A DNA stretch of 64,000 nt. Source: Streptomyces sp. ERV7 (GTDB lineage: Bacteria > Actinomycetota > Actinomycetes > Streptomycetales > Streptomycetaceae). This document shows, in pieces, positions 62,249 to 64,000 of this stretch. The position numbers were made by a program, and so were the translations under genes. Positions within the stretch are counted from its first letter, which is position 1; the number at the start of each line of letters is the position of its first letter. The DNA lies in contig NZ_LYOY01000029.1 in NCBI RefSeq assembly GCF_001653515.1, forward strand, positions 434,001-498,000, given 5' to 3'. A model generated the notes under the pieces. It was not told the origin of the DNA. It did no database searches and was given only the letters and a program-made list of their open reading frames with translations.

Positions 62249-64000
62249 TCAGGCCGGAAGCTTCAGCGTGATCGCCGCCTGGAGCGGTCCCGGTGAGGAC
62301 CAGGCGGAGCGCTGACCCGCGTACGGCGTGCCGAACACGGTGGTACCGAGGAGCTGTTGCTGGCGGGTGCCCTCGGGTGCGGTGACGGGTGCCACCACGC
62401 CCGACGGCGCCTGGACGGTCACGGTGGTACCGACGCGGTACGCGGTGACCTTGCCGTCCTCGACCGCCTTGGCCCACGCGGCCTGGCGGCCGAGTTCGGT
62501 GCCGATGTCGCGCTGGCGCAGGTTGACGACGGGCGCGCTGTCCGCGAACAGACCACGATAGTCGCCGAGCACCTTGTCGAGGACCGGGTAGAGGAGCCGC
62601 TCCTCGGCCAGGTTGGACTGGTGGACGTAGTGCGGCCGCGGGTCGTTGCCGAGCACATGGCGCAGTGCGGTGCCGGCCTCCTGGGGAACGATGTGGGACT
62701 GGTAGCCGGTGGCGGTGTCCAGCGGCGCGGACAGACAGGTGGACGTCGGGTTGTTCTCGCAGATCCCGCTGCCGCCGTCCGCCTTCGAGGTGTAGATCCA
62801 GTTGTACTCGTCGGTCATCTCGGCCGCGCTGCCGACGTTGTAGTACACGTTCATCGGGTAGCGCGGCACCGTGAGGGCCTTGCCGACCGGGCGCTGCTGC
62901 GGCTCGCGCGAGTTGTCGCTCCCGATCCACTTGACCCCGGCGTCGAGGAGCCCGGCGGCCAGGTTGGGGTTGTCCTGGGGCTGCTGCGGCAGGGTCTTCA
63001 GGCCGGAGTGCTCACCGGTGACCAGTTCGGTGCGGTCGACCGGAAGGCCCTTCTGCACGCCCCACTGGTAGTTGTTGTTGATCTGGCCGGAAATATCGCT
63101 CCGGCTCACCCACTTGGTGCTGCCGTCGGCGTTCTTCGCACACGTCCAGGGCACGGTGGTGGTGTCCTGGACGCAGCCGAGGAACGCGTGCGTGTACGTG
63201 TGGTTCTCCCAGCGGAACTTGGCCTTGTCGGCGAGGAGCTGGGCGGTGAGCGCGTCGGTGCCGCCGTGCTCGGTCTTCCACTCCTCGCCGGAACCCGCGT
63301 TGTACAGCAGGTCAAGGGTGAAACCGCTGCTCTGCTCCCACTGTGCGGCGTACTGCGCGTCGGCCGCCGTCATACGGATGTCGGCCGTCTCGCCCCCTCC
63401 GCCGGCGCAGTCGAAGTCGCCGGGTGTGCAGTTGAGCGTGCTGTCCCAGCGGGCGTCCGGCGCGAAGACATCGTCGACATGCACGGCAAAATAGTTGCGG
63501 CTCTGCCCGAGGTGTACGCCTTGAGTCAGCCATTCCACCATGCCGCGGGCCAGCACCTTGAACTGCTCCTGGTACTGGTTGTAGGCGAAGGTGACGACCA
63601 GTTCGCTGCGCCCGTCGTGGGTGTAGGACCCGACCAGGGAGCCGCCGGTGGGCGCGGTGAGATAGCTGGTGTAGCCCTCCCGGGGATGGCCCGCGTACCC
63701 GTAGCTCTCCGCCACCGACGCGGAGTTGTCCTCGAAGAGGACCGTTCCGTCGAGGTAGTTGAAGGGCCCCGTCAGGCCCGCCGGGCTGACCTGGGTCCTG
63801 GCGCCGTCGAGCACCCCGGCCCAGCCGCCGTTCTGGTCCGTGTAGTCGAGCCCGACCTCGGGGTGGGCCCAGGTGTAGGCGTCGATCTGGCGGATGCCGA
63901 AGGTCTTCTCGTACGCCGCGAGCGCGGTCTGCTCGGGGGCGTCGGCCGAGCCGAACGGGATCTCGTTGGGCGCGACGACGCCCTGGAACTTGGCGCGGGG
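62249..64000 (-). CDS. Secreted polysaccharide deacetylase-like protein (CE18/Agd3-like), 5' end outside window
   Basis: At least 583 residues; the frame is open to the right edge, so the N-terminus and signal are not visible. The deacetylase triad can be read: Asp in NYFAVHVDDVF, HxxxH in ENHTYTHAFLG and a late PHYVHQSNL. HVDDVF resembles the Agd3 family rather than the classical TFDD. Beta-rich flanking regions could be carbohydrate-binding. It lies 37 bp upstream of pelF and probably trims an exported amino-sugar polymer. Confidence 0.78.
   Translation of the reverse strand, partial: PRAKFQGVVAPNEIPFGSADAPEQTALAAYEKTFGIRQIDAYTWAHPEVGLDYTDQNGGWAGVLDGARTQVSPAGLTGPFNYLDGTVLFEDNSASVAESYGYAGHPREGYTSYLTAPTGGSLVGSYTHDGRSELVVTFAYNQYQEQFKVLARGMVEWLTQGVHLGQSRNYFAVHVDDVFAPDARWDSTLNCTPGDFDCAGGGGETADIRMTAADAQYAAQWEQSSGFTLDLLYNAGSGEEWKTEHGGTDALTAQLLADKAKFRWENHTYTHAFLGCVQDTTTVPWTCAKNADGSTKWVSRSDISGQINNNYQWGVQKGLPVDRTELVTGEHSGLKTLPQQPQDNPNLAAGLLDAGVKWIGSDNSREPQQRPVGKALTVPRYPMNVYYNVGSAAEMTDEYNWIYTSKADGGSGICENNPTSTCLSAPLDTATGYQSHIVPQEAGTALRHVLGNDPRPHYVHQSNLAEERLLYPVLDKVLGDYRGLFADSAPVVNLRQRDIGTELGRQAAWAKAVEDGKVTAYRVGTTVTVQAPSGVVAPVTAPEGTRQQQLLGTTVFGTPYAGQRSAWSSPGPLQAAITLKLPA

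Overview
The window is chromosomal DNA of a Streptomyces or very close relative. Third codon positions are nearly all G/C, GTG and TTG starts are common, and the gene order matches, as I remember it, the S. coelicolor core around SCO2115-SCO2178 (class II DAHP synthase, pfkA, glkA with its DUF5304 neighbour, rhomboid, trpD, the bc1-aa3 respiratory genes, nadA, pspA, cobU/cobT/cobS). No tRNA, rRNA, CRISPR array, transposase or integrase was seen.

Layout. 1-4830: aroH (cut by the left edge), a secreted-protein remnant, pfkA, a two-component pair and a frameshifted acyltransferase. 4980-11240: an esterase and membrane protein, an EEP-family hydrolase, then a minus-strand string of SRPBCC protein, ArsA-like protein, DUF5304 protein and glucokinase, and a metallophosphoesterase. 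11510-21070: acyl-CoA ligase, cholesterol oxidase, two glycosyltransferases, a MATE exporter with a divergent PadR regulator sharing a 41-bp palindrome, and a peptidase-like lipoprotein. 21080-26470: two tandem NlpC/P60 wall hydrolases, an NYN-domain protein, a zinc ribbon, a rhomboid and a stand-alone Lrp-type ligand domain. 26770-28560: a SufS-like cysteine desulfurase behind a clear SAM-IV riboswitch. 28650-39150: trpD, qcrCAB, ctaE, an orphan receiver, an L,D-transpeptidase and ctaCDF. Together these encode the cytochrome bc1 complex and aa3 oxidase.

39520-50120: a deleted cysteine desulfurase-TusA gene, a PfkB-family kinase, erpA, nadA, a second two-component pair, a PspA module, a DUF3043 protein and a methyltransferase. 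50240-59230: an ABC exporter, a trypsin-like lipoprotein protease, cobU and cobT, an MprF/LysX-like protein and two membrane proteins. 59331-64000: a truncated cobS runs tail-to-tail into a truncated membrane-protein gene belonging to a pelF plus polysaccharide-deacetylase locus. This looks like a deletion breakpoint.

The most notable signals are the SAM-IV riboswitch, four damaged genes (792-905, 4049-4827, 39523-40197 and 59331-60664), the Pel-like exopolysaccharide locus at the right edge, several near-perfect dyads at promoters or start codons, and a dispersed GC-rich intergenic repeat. Hairpin terminators flank most operons. All functional calls come from reading motifs and gene order; no searches were run.
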